Source of the DNA: CAIQQQ01 sp040399685 | Lineage (GTDB): Bacteria; Pseudomonadota; Alphaproteobacteria; Acetobacterales; Acetobacteraceae | Assembly (NCBI GenBank): GCA_040399685.1 | Contig: JBBART010000018.1 | Location: 1-64,000 of the forward strand | Length of the DNA stretch: 64,000 bases | Reading direction: 5' to 3' | Part shown: in pieces, positions 34,930 through 43,588 of the stretch | How positions within the stretch are numbered: the stretch's first letter is position 1 | Layout of the letters: every line of letters begins with the position of its first letter | The notes under the pieces: model-generated | The model's database searches: none | What the model was told of the DNA's origin: nothing | Seen by the model: only the letters and a program-made list of their open reading frames with translations | Program-made: the position numbers and the translations under genes

Positions 34930-36441
34930 ATGGCACATTCAGGCCCCGCCTATTCTCTCCAGACATTCCACGCCGCCTGGTCGCCGAGCGACGGCGGCGA
35001 GGTCACGCTCGACGCGCGCGTGCCGTTCGTGCCGGGTGGCAGACCCGGATTGCCCGCTCCACTGGTCTACGACGTCTCCGAGAGGGCGCTGCGCCAACGT
35101 GAGATGAACTTCGCCGCCAAGCGCATGGTGGACATGGTCTTTGTCAGCGAACTTGATTGGCACGATGCGCTGGACCGCCTGCGCTGGCGCGGCGTGCCCG
35201 CCACCGGCGGGCTGGACTCGCTACCAGATGCCGCTTCACGCCGGGCCCGCCTTGCGGCTGCGATGGCGGCGGGTGAGATCAAGATCACATCCGACACCGC
35301 CGCCCGCACGGTCAGCGTGGTTTGGACCGATCCGGCCTTTGGCCCGCCCGTCACCGGCGGGGCGGCGGCACCGGAGGGATGGGGCGGGATCATCACCGGC
35401 CGCGAAGCACCCGCATCACTCACCGCGTCGCCCATTCCCCGCGCAGCCTCCTCTGCCGCCCTTTGGCCGCTGGGCAGCGACGTGCCAACGCCGCCGCCCG
35501 CCGATCGCGCGCTTGACGAGGCTGTCGATCGCTTCCTCGCCGCCTCGAAATGGGTCTACGGCCTGTTGGTGGCCTCCCCGGAACAGGTTCTGTTCGAACG
35601 CTACGGCGCCGGCGGTCATGCGGATCGGGTGACGCCAAGCTGGTCGATGAACAAATCCATGACCGGCACCATGATCGGCCGGCTGATCGCGCTCGGCTGG
35701 CTCCAGTCCGTTCACATCCCGGCCCCGGCCCCTGCCTGGCGAGATCCACGCGGCATTCATGCCCTGATCACGCTGGACCACCTGTTGCGCATGCGCAGCG
35801 GCCTCGCCATGCCCTGCCAGGGCGAGGACGGCGCGTCGATCGGCTTCGAAGGCTCGGCGGTGTATTTCGACGCCGTCGATTCCTTCGCCGCCGCCCAGGC
35901 CAACATCGTCGCCGTCCGGCCCGGCTCCACGTTTCGCTACATCAACGCCGGCATCAACGTGCTGGCCGCCATCATCCGCGACCAGATCGAACAACACGCT
36001 CTGCCCTACCAGGAAACCGCCTACAGCCTGCTGCCCGACCTGCTGGGCATGAACAGCTACCGCATGTCCGGCGACATCGCCGGCAATCTCATAGGCTCCG
36101 GCTCGGCCTTCGCCACGCTGCGCGACTGGTCGAAACTCGCGGTGCTCTATCTGCAAGACGGGATGTGGAACGGCACCCGCCTGCTGCCTGAGGGCTGGGT
36201 GGACTACGCCCTGTCGGCCGAGCACGGCGGCACCAGCTACGCCGCCACCTTCTGGACCAATTCCGACCGGCGCTTCCCAGCCTTGCCGCCCGAAGCCGCC
36301 TGGCTGTCCGGCGCATCCGACCAACGCGTGTTCATCCTGCGCGGCGCCAACCGCGTTGTCGCCGTCTCCAACGAGACCGACGCGAAGATGGATCTCGTGG
36401 CCCTCAACGACGTGCTCGCCGCCGTGCTGGCCTCGGCCTGA
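34930..36441 (+). CDS. Serine hydrolase, beta-lactamase/amide-hydrolase type (family S12)
   Basis: The 503-residue protein has a C-terminal beta-lactamase-fold domain (about residues 195-500). SWSMNKSMTG (SxxK, about residue 238) is the catalytic serine-lysine, RYINAGINVLAAI supplies the YxN-type tyrosine, and MSGDIAGNLIGSGSAFATLRDWSKL is the usual later motif. It resembles 6-aminohexanoate-dimer hydrolases and EstB-type esterases more than true beta-lactamases. The first 190 residues (HAAWSPSDGGEVTLDARVPF...) are an additional domain I do not recognise. No signal peptide is visible. ATG at 34930 follows GGAAGG. It heads a plus-strand run with two peptide-binding proteins and a CocE-type hydrolase. 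Confidence 0.8.
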   Translation: MAHSGPAYSLQTFHAAWSPSDGGEVTLDARVPFVPGGRPGLPAPLVYDVSERALRQREMNFAAKRMVDMVFVSELDWHDALDRLRWRGVPATGGLDSLPDAASRRARLAAAMAAGEIKITSDTAARTVSVVWTDPAFGPPVTGGAAAPEGWGGIITGREAPASLTASPIPRAASSAALWPLGSDVPTPPPADRALDEAVDRFLAASKWVYGLLVASPEQVLFERYGAGGHADRVTPSWSMNKSMTGTMIGRLIALGWLQSVHIPAPAPAWRDPRGIHALITLDHLLRMRSGLAMPCQGEDGASIGFEGSAVYFDAVDSFAAAQANIVAVRPGSTFRYINAGINVLAAIIRDQIEQHALPYQETAYSLLPDLLGMNSYRMSGDIAGNLIGSGSAFATLRDWSKLAVLYLQDGMWNGTRLLPEGWVDYALSAEHGGTSYAATFWTNSDRRFPALPPEAAWLSGASDQRVFILRGANRVVAVSNETDAKMDLVALNDVLAAVLASA

Positions 36442-36450
36442 TCAAGGAAC

Positions 36451-38022
36451 ATGACGATGCGCCTCCCCCTTCTTGCCCTCAGCCTCCTGCTGGCCGCCCC
36501 CGCGGCCCACGCGCGCGACCTCGTGTTCGCCCGCGGCACCGAGCAGGCCTCCATTGACCCGCATTTCAACGATGCCGGCAACGACGTCTCCACCAACCAG
36601 AACATCTACGACCGCCTGGTGGAAATGGACGCGCAACAGGTGATGCGCCCCGGCCTCGCCACCTCCTGGCGTGCGCTGGACCCGCTGCGCTGGGAGATCA
36701 AGCTCCGCAGCGGCGTCACCTTCCATGACGGCTCGCCCTTCGGCCCCGAAGACGTGGCCTTCTCGCTGGACCGCCCAAACCGCGTCATCGGCGCCGCCGC
36801 CCCCTGGACGCGGTCTGTCGCCTCGGTGGCCAGCGTTGAAGTTGTCGATGCCACCACCATCATCGTCCACACCAAAGGCCCCAAGCCGATGGTGATGGAC
36901 GAGATCGGCAACGTCTTCATCGTCTCCAAAAAAGCCGCCACCGGCGCCTCCACCGATGACTTCAACACCGGCAAGGCAGCCCTCGGCACCGGCCCCTACC
37001 GCTTCGTGGCCTGGAAGCGCGCGGAGAGCGTGGAACTGCGCGGCTATCCGCAACACTGGCGCGGCGTCCCCGAGTTTGACCGCGTGACCCTGCGCTTCAT
37101 CCCCAACACCGCCTCGCGCATCGCCGGCCTGATGTCGGGCGAGGTGGACGTGATCGACGGCGTGCCACCGAACGACGTGCCGACCATCGTGGCCAAGCCT
37201 GACCTGCGCGTGTGGTCGGGCCTGACCAACCGCATCACCTTCCTCGCCCTCGACAGCCCACGCGCCGTCACGCCGTTCGCCACCGACCTCAACGGCGCGC
37301 CCCTGCCGGCGAACCCGCTCGCCGATCCGCGCGTGCGGCGGGCCTTGTCGAAAATGGTCAACCGCCCGGTGCTGGTGGAGCGCGTGGCCGGCTGGCAGGG
37401 CGTGCTCGCCGGCCAGATCGTGCCGCCGGGCCAGGGCGGCTACGCCGCGGACCTCGCACCGGACACGCTGGATCTCGACGCAGCCAAGAAGCTGCTGGCC
37501 GAGGCCGGCTATCCCCAAGGCTTCGGCCTGACCATCCATTCCTCCAACGACCGCTTCCCCGAGGACAGCGCGGTGCTGCAGGCGCTGGGCCAGATGTTCA
37601 CCCGCGGCGGCATCCGCATCAACGGCGTGAGCTCGATGCCGTTCAACGTCATCATCGGCCAGGCGGCCGCGCAGAAGCTCAGCCTGTTCCTGTGGGCCTA
37701 TAACAGCGCCGCACCGGATGCGTCCGAAGGCCTGAAATCCCTGCTCGCCACCCGCAACGTGGCCGCCGGCATGGGCGGTTCCAACCGCACGCAATACTCC
37801 AACGCGGCGTTCGACGCGCTGTTGGCCAAGGCGCTGGCCGAGTTCGACGAACCTCGCCGCAACGAATTGTTCGCCGAGGCAACCCGCCTCGCCATCCGCG
37901 ATGATGTCGGCATCATCCCGCTGTATTGGCAAAAGCACGCCTGGGGCACCAAGGCGGGCCTGACCTACGAGACCAACGTGCAGGACGACAACGCCGTCCG
38001 CTTCGTCCACATCGTGAAATAG
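36451..38022 (+). CDS. Peptide-type ABC substrate-binding protein A (family 5)
   Basis: The 523-residue periplasmic receptor (SBP_bac_5, DppA/OppA class) has a Sec leader (MTMRLPLLALSLLLAAPAAHA) and mature start RDLVFARGTEQASIDPHFND. Family landmarks are VTFHDGSPFGPEDVAFSL, GTGPYRFVAWKR, DVIDGVPPNDVP and LLAEAGYPQGFGLTIHSSNDRFP. It starts 9 bases after the serine hydrolase stop and is followed 9 bases later by a close paralogue, evidence of tandem duplication. Neither has an adjacent permease or ATPase. Confidence 0.9.
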   Translation: MTMRLPLLALSLLLAAPAAHARDLVFARGTEQASIDPHFNDAGNDVSTNQNIYDRLVEMDAQQVMRPGLATSWRALDPLRWEIKLRSGVTFHDGSPFGPEDVAFSLDRPNRVIGAAAPWTRSVASVASVEVVDATTIIVHTKGPKPMVMDEIGNVFIVSKKAATGASTDDFNTGKAALGTGPYRFVAWKRAESVELRGYPQHWRGVPEFDRVTLRFIPNTASRIAGLMSGEVDVIDGVPPNDVPTIVAKPDLRVWSGLTNRITFLALDSPRAVTPFATDLNGAPLPANPLADPRVRRALSKMVNRPVLVERVAGWQGVLAGQIVPPGQGGYAADLAPDTLDLDAAKKLLAEAGYPQGFGLTIHSSNDRFPEDSAVLQALGQMFTRGGIRINGVSSMPFNVIIGQAAAQKLSLFLWAYNSAAPDASEGLKSLLATRNVAAGMGGSNRTQYSNAAFDALLAKALAEFDEPRRNELFAEATRLAIRDDVGIIPLYWQKHAWGTKAGLTYETNVQDDNAVRFVHIVK

Positions 38023-38031
38023 GGGGCGGAC

Positions 38032-39606
38032 ATGGCACATCACCGCCTCGTCACCCTGGCCGCCTGGGCCACCATCGCCTCGCTCGCGACGCCTGCCATG
38101 GCCAGGGATCTGGTCATCGGCCGGGTGGCCGAACATGCCAGCATGGACCCGCAGTTCAACAATGCCGGCAACGACACGCCGATCCGCAAATTTGCCTTCG
38201 ATTCCCTCGTGGACTTCGATGCCAATCAGAATGTCGTGCCAACACTGGCGGTCAGCTGGAAGGCACTCAGCCCGACCCAATGGGAGGTGCATCTGCGCCC
38301 GGATGTTCTGTTCCATGACGGCAGCCCGTTCACCGCCGACGATGTGGCGTTTTCACTTGCCCGCATCGACAGCATTCCCAACTCGCCGTCCTCCTACATC
38401 CGCACCAGAGGGGAACTCCGGGTCGAGATCATCGACAAGCTCACCTTGCGGCTGACATCGCCCAGCCCGAACCCGTTTCTCATCGAGAATGTCGGTCAGA
38501 TCCCCATCGTGTCGCGCAAGGCGGCGGAGGCGGCCAGTTCGGCGGACTTCAACACCGGGGCCGCCGCCATCGGCACCGGGCCTTACCGCTTCACGGCATG
38601 GGCGCGGGGCGACAACGTTAAATTCACCCGGTTTGATCGCTATTGGGGCGGTGTTCCCGAATTCGAAAACGTCACGGTGAAATTCATTCCCAGTGCGCCG
38701 GCGCGCATCGCCGCCTTGCTGAGCGGTGGGGTGGATATGATCGACGGCGTGCCGAACGCCGACGTTCCGCGCATCGAGACGATACCCAACCTTCGCGTGT
38801 GGTCGGTGCCAACGGCGCGCATCACCTATCTGGCCATGGACCAGGGCCGTGATGACAGCCCCTTCCTGACCGATGCGTCGGGCCAGAAACTGGCGCACAA
38901 CCCGCTGCGCGACCAACGCGTGCGCCTGGCGCTGTCCAAGCTGATCGACCGCAAGGCCCTGTCCGAACGCCTGTTGAACGGCGGCGGCACCCCCGCCTCG
39001 CAAATCAGCCCGATGGGCCAGCCTGGCTATGATCCGGCCATTCCGGTCACAGCGGTGGACGCCGCCGGCGCCCGCACGCTTCTGGCCGAAGCCGGCTATC
39101 CCGGCGGGTTCGCCATGACGATCCACGCCTCCAACGACCGCTTCCCCCAGGACGCGGCGGTGGCGCAGACTTTGGGGCAGATGTTCACACGCGGCGGCCT
39201 GAAGGTGACAGACGTTGTCACCTTGCCGTTCAACGTGTTCTCGGCGCAGGCAACGCAGTTGAAATTCAGCGTGTTCCTATACGCCTATAACAGCGCCCTG
39301 CCAGGCGCGTCGGACTACCTGCGGTCCATGCTCGGAACCTACGACGCCGCACGCGGCCTCGGCGGCGTCAATCGCGGGCGGTATTCCAATCCGGCGCTCG
39401 ACGCGTTGATCTCCGCAGCCGACAGCGAATTCGACCCGGAGAAACGCAGTGCGCTGCATCGTCAGGCCATGGCCCTGGCGATGGCCGACGTGGCGGTGGT
39501 GCCGATCTATTCACAGAAATCGTATTGGGCGAGCAAGGCGGATATCGTCTTCGAACCCAGCGTCGGCGACGAGACGCAGATCCGCTTCATCCACCCAGCC
39601 AAATAG
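38032..39606 (+). CDS. Peptide-type ABC substrate-binding protein B (family 5)
   Basis: The 524-residue paralogue of the preceding receptor shares the mature start RDLVIGRVAEHASMDPQFNNAGND, VLFHDGSPFTADDVAFSL, GTGPYRFTAWARG, DMIDGVPNADVPRIE and LLAEAGYPGGFAMTIHASNDRFPQD. A Sec leader (HRLVTLAAWATIASLATPAMA) precedes them. Divergence between the two copies suggests different ligands feeding one transporter encoded elsewhere. It is followed after 9 bases by the CocE-type hydrolase, so hydrolase and receptors are probably one operon. Confidence 0.9.
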   Translation: MAHHRLVTLAAWATIASLATPAMARDLVIGRVAEHASMDPQFNNAGNDTPIRKFAFDSLVDFDANQNVVPTLAVSWKALSPTQWEVHLRPDVLFHDGSPFTADDVAFSLARIDSIPNSPSSYIRTRGELRVEIIDKLTLRLTSPSPNPFLIENVGQIPIVSRKAAEAASSADFNTGAAAIGTGPYRFTAWARGDNVKFTRFDRYWGGVPEFENVTVKFIPSAPARIAALLSGGVDMIDGVPNADVPRIETIPNLRVWSVPTARITYLAMDQGRDDSPFLTDASGQKLAHNPLRDQRVRLALSKLIDRKALSERLLNGGGTPASQISPMGQPGYDPAIPVTAVDAAGARTLLAEAGYPGGFAMTIHASNDRFPQDAAVAQTLGQMFTRGGLKVTDVVTLPFNVFSAQATQLKFSVFLYAYNSALPGASDYLRSMLGTYDAARGLGGVNRGRYSNPALDALISAADSEFDPEKRSALHRQAMALAMADVAVVPIYSQKSYWASKADIVFEPSVGDETQIRFIHPAK

Positions 39607-39615
39607 AGCCAAACC

Positions 39616-41442
39616 ATGCGCCTGATCCACGATTTCGTGCCGATGCGCGACGGCATCCGGCTGGCGGTCAGCATCTATCTGCCCGAAGCCGACGGCCCCT
39701 GTGCGGCCGTCCTGGAACGCACACCCTACGGCCGCGACCTGCCGCGGGGCCATGAGGTCACCGCCGCTGATCGCGTTGCCTGGGATGGCCCGGCGATGGC
39801 TGGGTGGTTCACCCCCCACGGCTATGCTCTCGTCCTGCAGGACTGCCGGGGCCGCTACGACTCCGAAGGCGCCTTCGTGAAATACGTCTCCGATGCCGAG
39901 GACGGTGTGGACACCTGCGCCTGGATTCGCGAGCAGCCCTGGTGCGATGGCAGGATCGCGACACTGGGCATGTCCTACGGCGCGCATGTGCAGGCGGCTC
40001 TGGGAAGCCTGGCGCCGGAGGGGCTGGTGGCGCAGATCCTTGACTCGGGCGGCTTCAGCAACGCCTGGCGCAGCAGCGTGCGTCAGAACGGCGCGTTCGA
40101 ATTGAAGCAGGCCACCTGGGCCTTCCGCGAGGCAGCCCGTTCTCCGGAAGCGCTGGCCGATCCGGTGCTGAAGGCCGCGCTGGAAGCCGAGGACATCGCC
40201 GCCTGGCTGACGCGCCTGCCATGGAAGCCCGGTCACTCCCCGCTGCGGCATCACCCCGGCTACGAGCAGGCGCTGCTGGAACAATGGCGCAGCGGCGCGT
40301 TCGACGCCTACTGGGCCCGCGCCGGCCTGTGTGCCGAGATGTTTTACGATCGCTACAGCACCGCCGCGTGCCTGCACATGTCATCCTGGTTCGACCCCTA
40401 TTCCACCACGGCGTCCGAAAACTATCGCGGCCTCAAATCGGCTGACCGTGGGCCGCAACGCTTGATCCTGGGGCCATGGACCCACGGCAACCGCAGCGAC
40501 ACGGTGTTCGGCGATGTTGATTTCGGCCCCGACGCCACGCTCGACAGCTGGGCCGGTGACTGGCGGAGCTATCGCCTGCGCTTCCTCGACAGCATCCTGA
40601 AGGGCGCCGCGTTCGACGATCCCGAAGTGCGAGTGTTCGTGATGGGCGGCGGCGACGGGCGGCGCAGTCCGGGAGGCCACCTCCAACACGGCGGACGCTG
40701 GATCAGCGCCACCAACTGGCCCGTGCCCGGCACCGAGATGGCAAAGTTCCACTTCACATCCGATGGCGGGTTGGAGCGCGCACCCCCCGCACTGAACGCC
40801 CCCGCTTTGTCCTATGATTTTGACCCCTCTCATCCGGTGCCGACCATCGGCGGCAATTTTTCCAGCTTCGACCCCATTCTCCATTGGGGTGCGCGCGACC
40901 AGACCGAGGCGGAAACCGTGTTCGGCTGCACGCCGCCGTACCTGCCGCTGGCATCCCGCGCTGACGTCCTGGTGTTCCAGACCCCACCGTTGGAGACGCC
41001 ATGCCAGATAGCCGGCCCGGTGGAGTTGGATCTGTGGGTCGCCACCGACGGACCCGACACGGACTTCACCGCCAAGCTTATCGACGTCCATCCCCCCAGC
41101 GCCGATTATCCGCAGGGCTACGCCATGTTGCTGGGCGACTGCATCTTCCGCCTCCGCTATGTCGAAGATCCCTCAACACCCAGACTGCGAGCGCCCGGCG
41201 ACATCGTGCGGATAGAGGCGACAGGCTTCTGGACGGCCAATTTGTTCGGCGCCGGCCATCGCATCCGCATCGATATCTCGTCATCGAATTTTCCAAAATT
41301 CGATGTCAATTCCAACACCGGCGAACCCGAAGGCGCCTCTCGCCGCCGCCGCGTGGCGGTCAATACCGTATATACTGATCAAGCCCGTCCCAGCGGCATC
41401 CGCCTGCCGTTGCTGCAACTGGGCGGTGATGCGCCTGGATAG
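39616..41442 (+). CDS. CocE/NonD-family hydrolase (X-Pro dipeptidyl-peptidase S15 fold)
   Basis: The 608-residue protein begins DFVPMRDGIRLAVSIYLPEA and has the typical alpha/beta-hydrolase domain: LQDCRGRYDSEGAF, nucleophile elbow GMSYGA (serine near residue 119), DSGGF and GPWTHGN (catalytic His region). A C-terminal jelly-roll domain begins near residue 465 (LETPCQIAGPVELDLWVATDGPDTDFTAKLIDV). Family members cleave acyl esters or proline/amide bonds (cocaine esterase, glutaryl acylase, X-Pro peptidase). There is no signal peptide, so it is probably cytoplasmic. Being last in a run with two peptide receptors and a serine hydrolase, it probably acts on an imported peptide or amide. Confidence 0.87.
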   Translation: MRLIHDFVPMRDGIRLAVSIYLPEADGPCAAVLERTPYGRDLPRGHEVTAADRVAWDGPAMAGWFTPHGYALVLQDCRGRYDSEGAFVKYVSDAEDGVDTCAWIREQPWCDGRIATLGMSYGAHVQAALGSLAPEGLVAQILDSGGFSNAWRSSVRQNGAFELKQATWAFREAARSPEALADPVLKAALEAEDIAAWLTRLPWKPGHSPLRHHPGYEQALLEQWRSGAFDAYWARAGLCAEMFYDRYSTAACLHMSSWFDPYSTTASENYRGLKSADRGPQRLILGPWTHGNRSDTVFGDVDFGPDATLDSWAGDWRSYRLRFLDSILKGAAFDDPEVRVFVMGGGDGRRSPGGHLQHGGRWISATNWPVPGTEMAKFHFTSDGGLERAPPALNAPALSYDFDPSHPVPTIGGNFSSFDPILHWGARDQTEAETVFGCTPPYLPLASRADVLVFQTPPLETPCQIAGPVELDLWVATDGPDTDFTAKLIDVHPPSADYPQGYAMLLGDCIFRLRYVEDPSTPRLRAPGDIVRIEATGFWTANLFGAGHRIRIDISSSNFPKFDVNSNTGEPEGASRRRRVAVNTVYTDQARPSGIRLPLLQLGGDAPG

Positions 41443-41596
41443 GCCCTGAGGGGCATTTAAACGGATGCGTCTATGAAAATAGCTCCCACGCCGACTTAAA
41501 TTGGTCTCGGTGAATTAAGAAAATCCCAATCTTTGGCGCGCTATAAATTGCGACGGCCGGTCTGTTTTACCAAGGTCGTGCGCAAGGAAAAAGCGA

Positions 41597-42049
41597 ATGG
41601 CTATCGTCCGACTCATTTACTTCAGTGATTTTCGTATCGATGTCAAAAATGGTCAAATGAGTCAAAAAATTACTGAAATTATCGATGTTTCGGAGCGGAA
41701 CAACGCCGCCAAGGGGATAACGGGAGCGCTCGTGTTTGACAGAAACTGGTTTGTTCAAGTGCTTGAGGGCGCGATGGACGATGTTTGGGAAACCTTCAAA
41801 ACAATCGAACGCGATCCCCGCCATGTCAACATCAGGTTTGTCGAAATGATAACGGTGCCGAGCCGTCGCTTTAGTGACTGGCGGATGGGATGCGCGGAAC
41901 GCGTGACCCAGCACGACGCTGTATTTGCACCTTATCTCTACGACGGCAGGTTTGAACCTGCCAATATGTCTGGCGACATGATTGTGTCGATGATGGTGGA
42001 CCTCAGTTCGAAGTGTTTCGTTCCGCCATTCTCGTCGCGCGCGAGATGA
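41597..42049 (+). CDS. Short BLUF-domain blue-light sensor
   Basis: The 150-residue protein is a stand-alone BLUF (FAD) photoreceptor. Flavin-site residues line up: Tyr8 in VRLIYFS, Asn36 in SERNNAAKGITGAL, Gln54 in FVQVLEGAMDDVW, Trp95 and Met97 in FSDWRMG. The Asn-Gln-Trp-Met spacing equals that of AppA (18, 41 and 43), while the Tyr-Asn loop is about four residues longer. After the core about 50 residues contain a YDGRFEPANMSGDM...MMVDLSS helix, the usual short-BLUF cap. It has no fused output domain, so it must act through a partner. It is preceded by AAGGAAA and an AT-rich promoter region and followed by IS630 debris. Confidence 0.9.
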   Translation: MAIVRLIYFSDFRIDVKNGQMSQKITEIIDVSERNNAAKGITGALVFDRNWFVQVLEGAMDDVWETFKTIERDPRHVNIRFVEMITVPSRRFSDWRMGCAERVTQHDAVFAPYLYDGRFEPANMSGDMIVSMMVDLSSKCFVPPFSSRAR

Positions 42050-42094
42050 CTCGCAGAACCAATATCGTCGCAGGAGTCTTCGCATAATGGTCTA

Positions 42095-42760
42095 AAGTTT
42101 GTCGCGTATAGAGCAAAATCCAATCACTCTGGCTCATACCCGGCGGCGCTGGAAAAATTTGCGCACGGGTGGAGAGTGGGGGCGCATCTCGGATGGCGCC
42201 TCACAGGGCGTCGATTGTGCGCACAGCAACTTTGGGCAGACACGCCTTCAACTTGGCGAATGCGTTCGCAATTGTATGGAAGTCAGGGTTGTAGGGTGGC
42301 ACATAAAGCGGCACGGCGTTCGCAGATTCGATGGCGGCGCGCACGACTGCACAGTGGTGGACGGGCAGATTGTCCACCACCATAATGTCGCCCAGCTCCA
42401 GCTCTAGAATCAGCACCTGCTTGACATAGGCGGGAACGGCTGCGCCATTCATCGGGCCGCCGAGGACCATCGGTGCTGTCATGCCGTCGCGGTTCAAAAA
42501 GCGCCAGATCGTGCTCGTCAAAAAGGATTCGCCGTGCTGCGTGCGCAACATGTCGGATAACTGGTCCAGCGGGACCTCGACCTGCGTCGCGATCTTAGCC
42601 GCCTTGCGGCCTGGCGGCGATGGTGCCCGTCGGCTGCTATGCTGGCACCCAGCGCACCGCGCTCGTAGCGGCGGCGCCTCGGGTCGTGCAGCAAGCAACG
42701 GCAGCGATCAGACGAGAGCGAAGGTCAGTCGAAATCGGTTTGACCATACAGGCTGACCTC
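42095..42760 (-). pseudogene. IS630-family transposase, internally deleted and frameshifted
   Basis: On the minus strand the element opens MVKPISTDLRSRLIAAVACC (start at 42747), passes an in-frame stop and frame changes, then reads VPLDQLSDMLRTQHGESFLTSTIWRFLNRDGMT. That N-terminal HTH half is followed directly by APMVLGGPMNGAAVPAYVKQ, LGDIMVVDNLPVHHCAVVRAAI and YVPPYNPDFHTIANAFAKLKA, the second half of the DDE domain. The middle of the transposase, about 80 residues carrying the first catalytic Asp, is missing, apparently deleted between two DGMT/DGIT-encoding short repeats. A second frameshift near 42205 displaces the C-terminus CANFSSAAGYEPE, whose stop is at 42124-42126. The copy is non-functional. 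Confidence 0.75.
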
Positions 42761-43588
42761 CTGTGCCCAGACTGTATGCTGAATCACGTCTGCGTCGCGT
42801 AGGGACAGCCCTCGCGCTTCAACGCGCCCAGATTTCGCTCCATCTTGGCGACGAAATGGCTGTGGACTTAAAACAATAACCGCCCGAGTATAGAGACGAT
42901 GCGGTGTCATTCCAGCCCAGAGCCCGGACATGTCAGCGTGAATTCTGCGACCGAGGCCGATTTTAAACGGGGCGATGATCATAGGCGCACGCTCGAACAT
43001 CCAGGCCGGAAGCTCCAGCCAGCGATCTGCATCCAATCCGCTTAGCTTGCAGCGAAAAACATCGCCATTCATGTGGCCGATTGCATCTTGGATAGCAAAG
43101 CGCATCATTGACCATGGATGCCAAGGATACGGAAGCGTGCGGGAAACGGTGCCATGGGTGCTCTTGAGCCTTGTTATACAACGCGGTTTGCCCATCTGAG
43201 ACGATCGGCGATAAGGTGCCGATCTCGTTGCATATTCCTGATGGCGCACCGAACGCATCACCGCGAAAATGTGGGAAAACTCTCCCTTCTGGCGATCGAA
43301 ATATGAGAGGCGGATCCTCCATATCGTGTCTCTGGTGCGATTGAACGAAAGATTTGCGGCACGTCCAACGACGCATTGCTCATGCTATGTTCACAGCAGA
43401 AGCGCGCCGCCAGAACGCCGTCTTTGGATTGGCGTAGTATCGAAACGATCGGCGAGTCGTTGTGTTTGCTGATTTTGTTCGATGTCCCATTATGAATCGT
43501 GTCGAGGACATTTTACATTAGTTATTTTATGTTCTATTCAAAATATCTCATTGTTTTGGTTTGTTGAAAAATAATTTCGGAATTTTGG
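42761..43588. other. Region without an identified gene (short ORFs, then AT-rich upstream region)
   Basis: A 178-residue minus-strand ORF (42725-43261) and an overlapping one in another frame (42963-43376) contain the same stretch in part, with text such as DADRWLELPAWMFERAP that faintly recalls small proteins found beside transposases. I cannot assign them. Frame switching and overlap with the IS630 start suggest decayed DNA. Bases 43470-43588 are AT-rich and probably hold the promoter of the GH8 gene. Confidence 0.4.

Noticed and set aside
36442..38316. A 624-residue minus-strand ORF opposite the two peptide-binding proteins
   Set aside because: Composition is that of an antisense shadow (Gly/His/Val/Arg-rich) with no recognisable domain.
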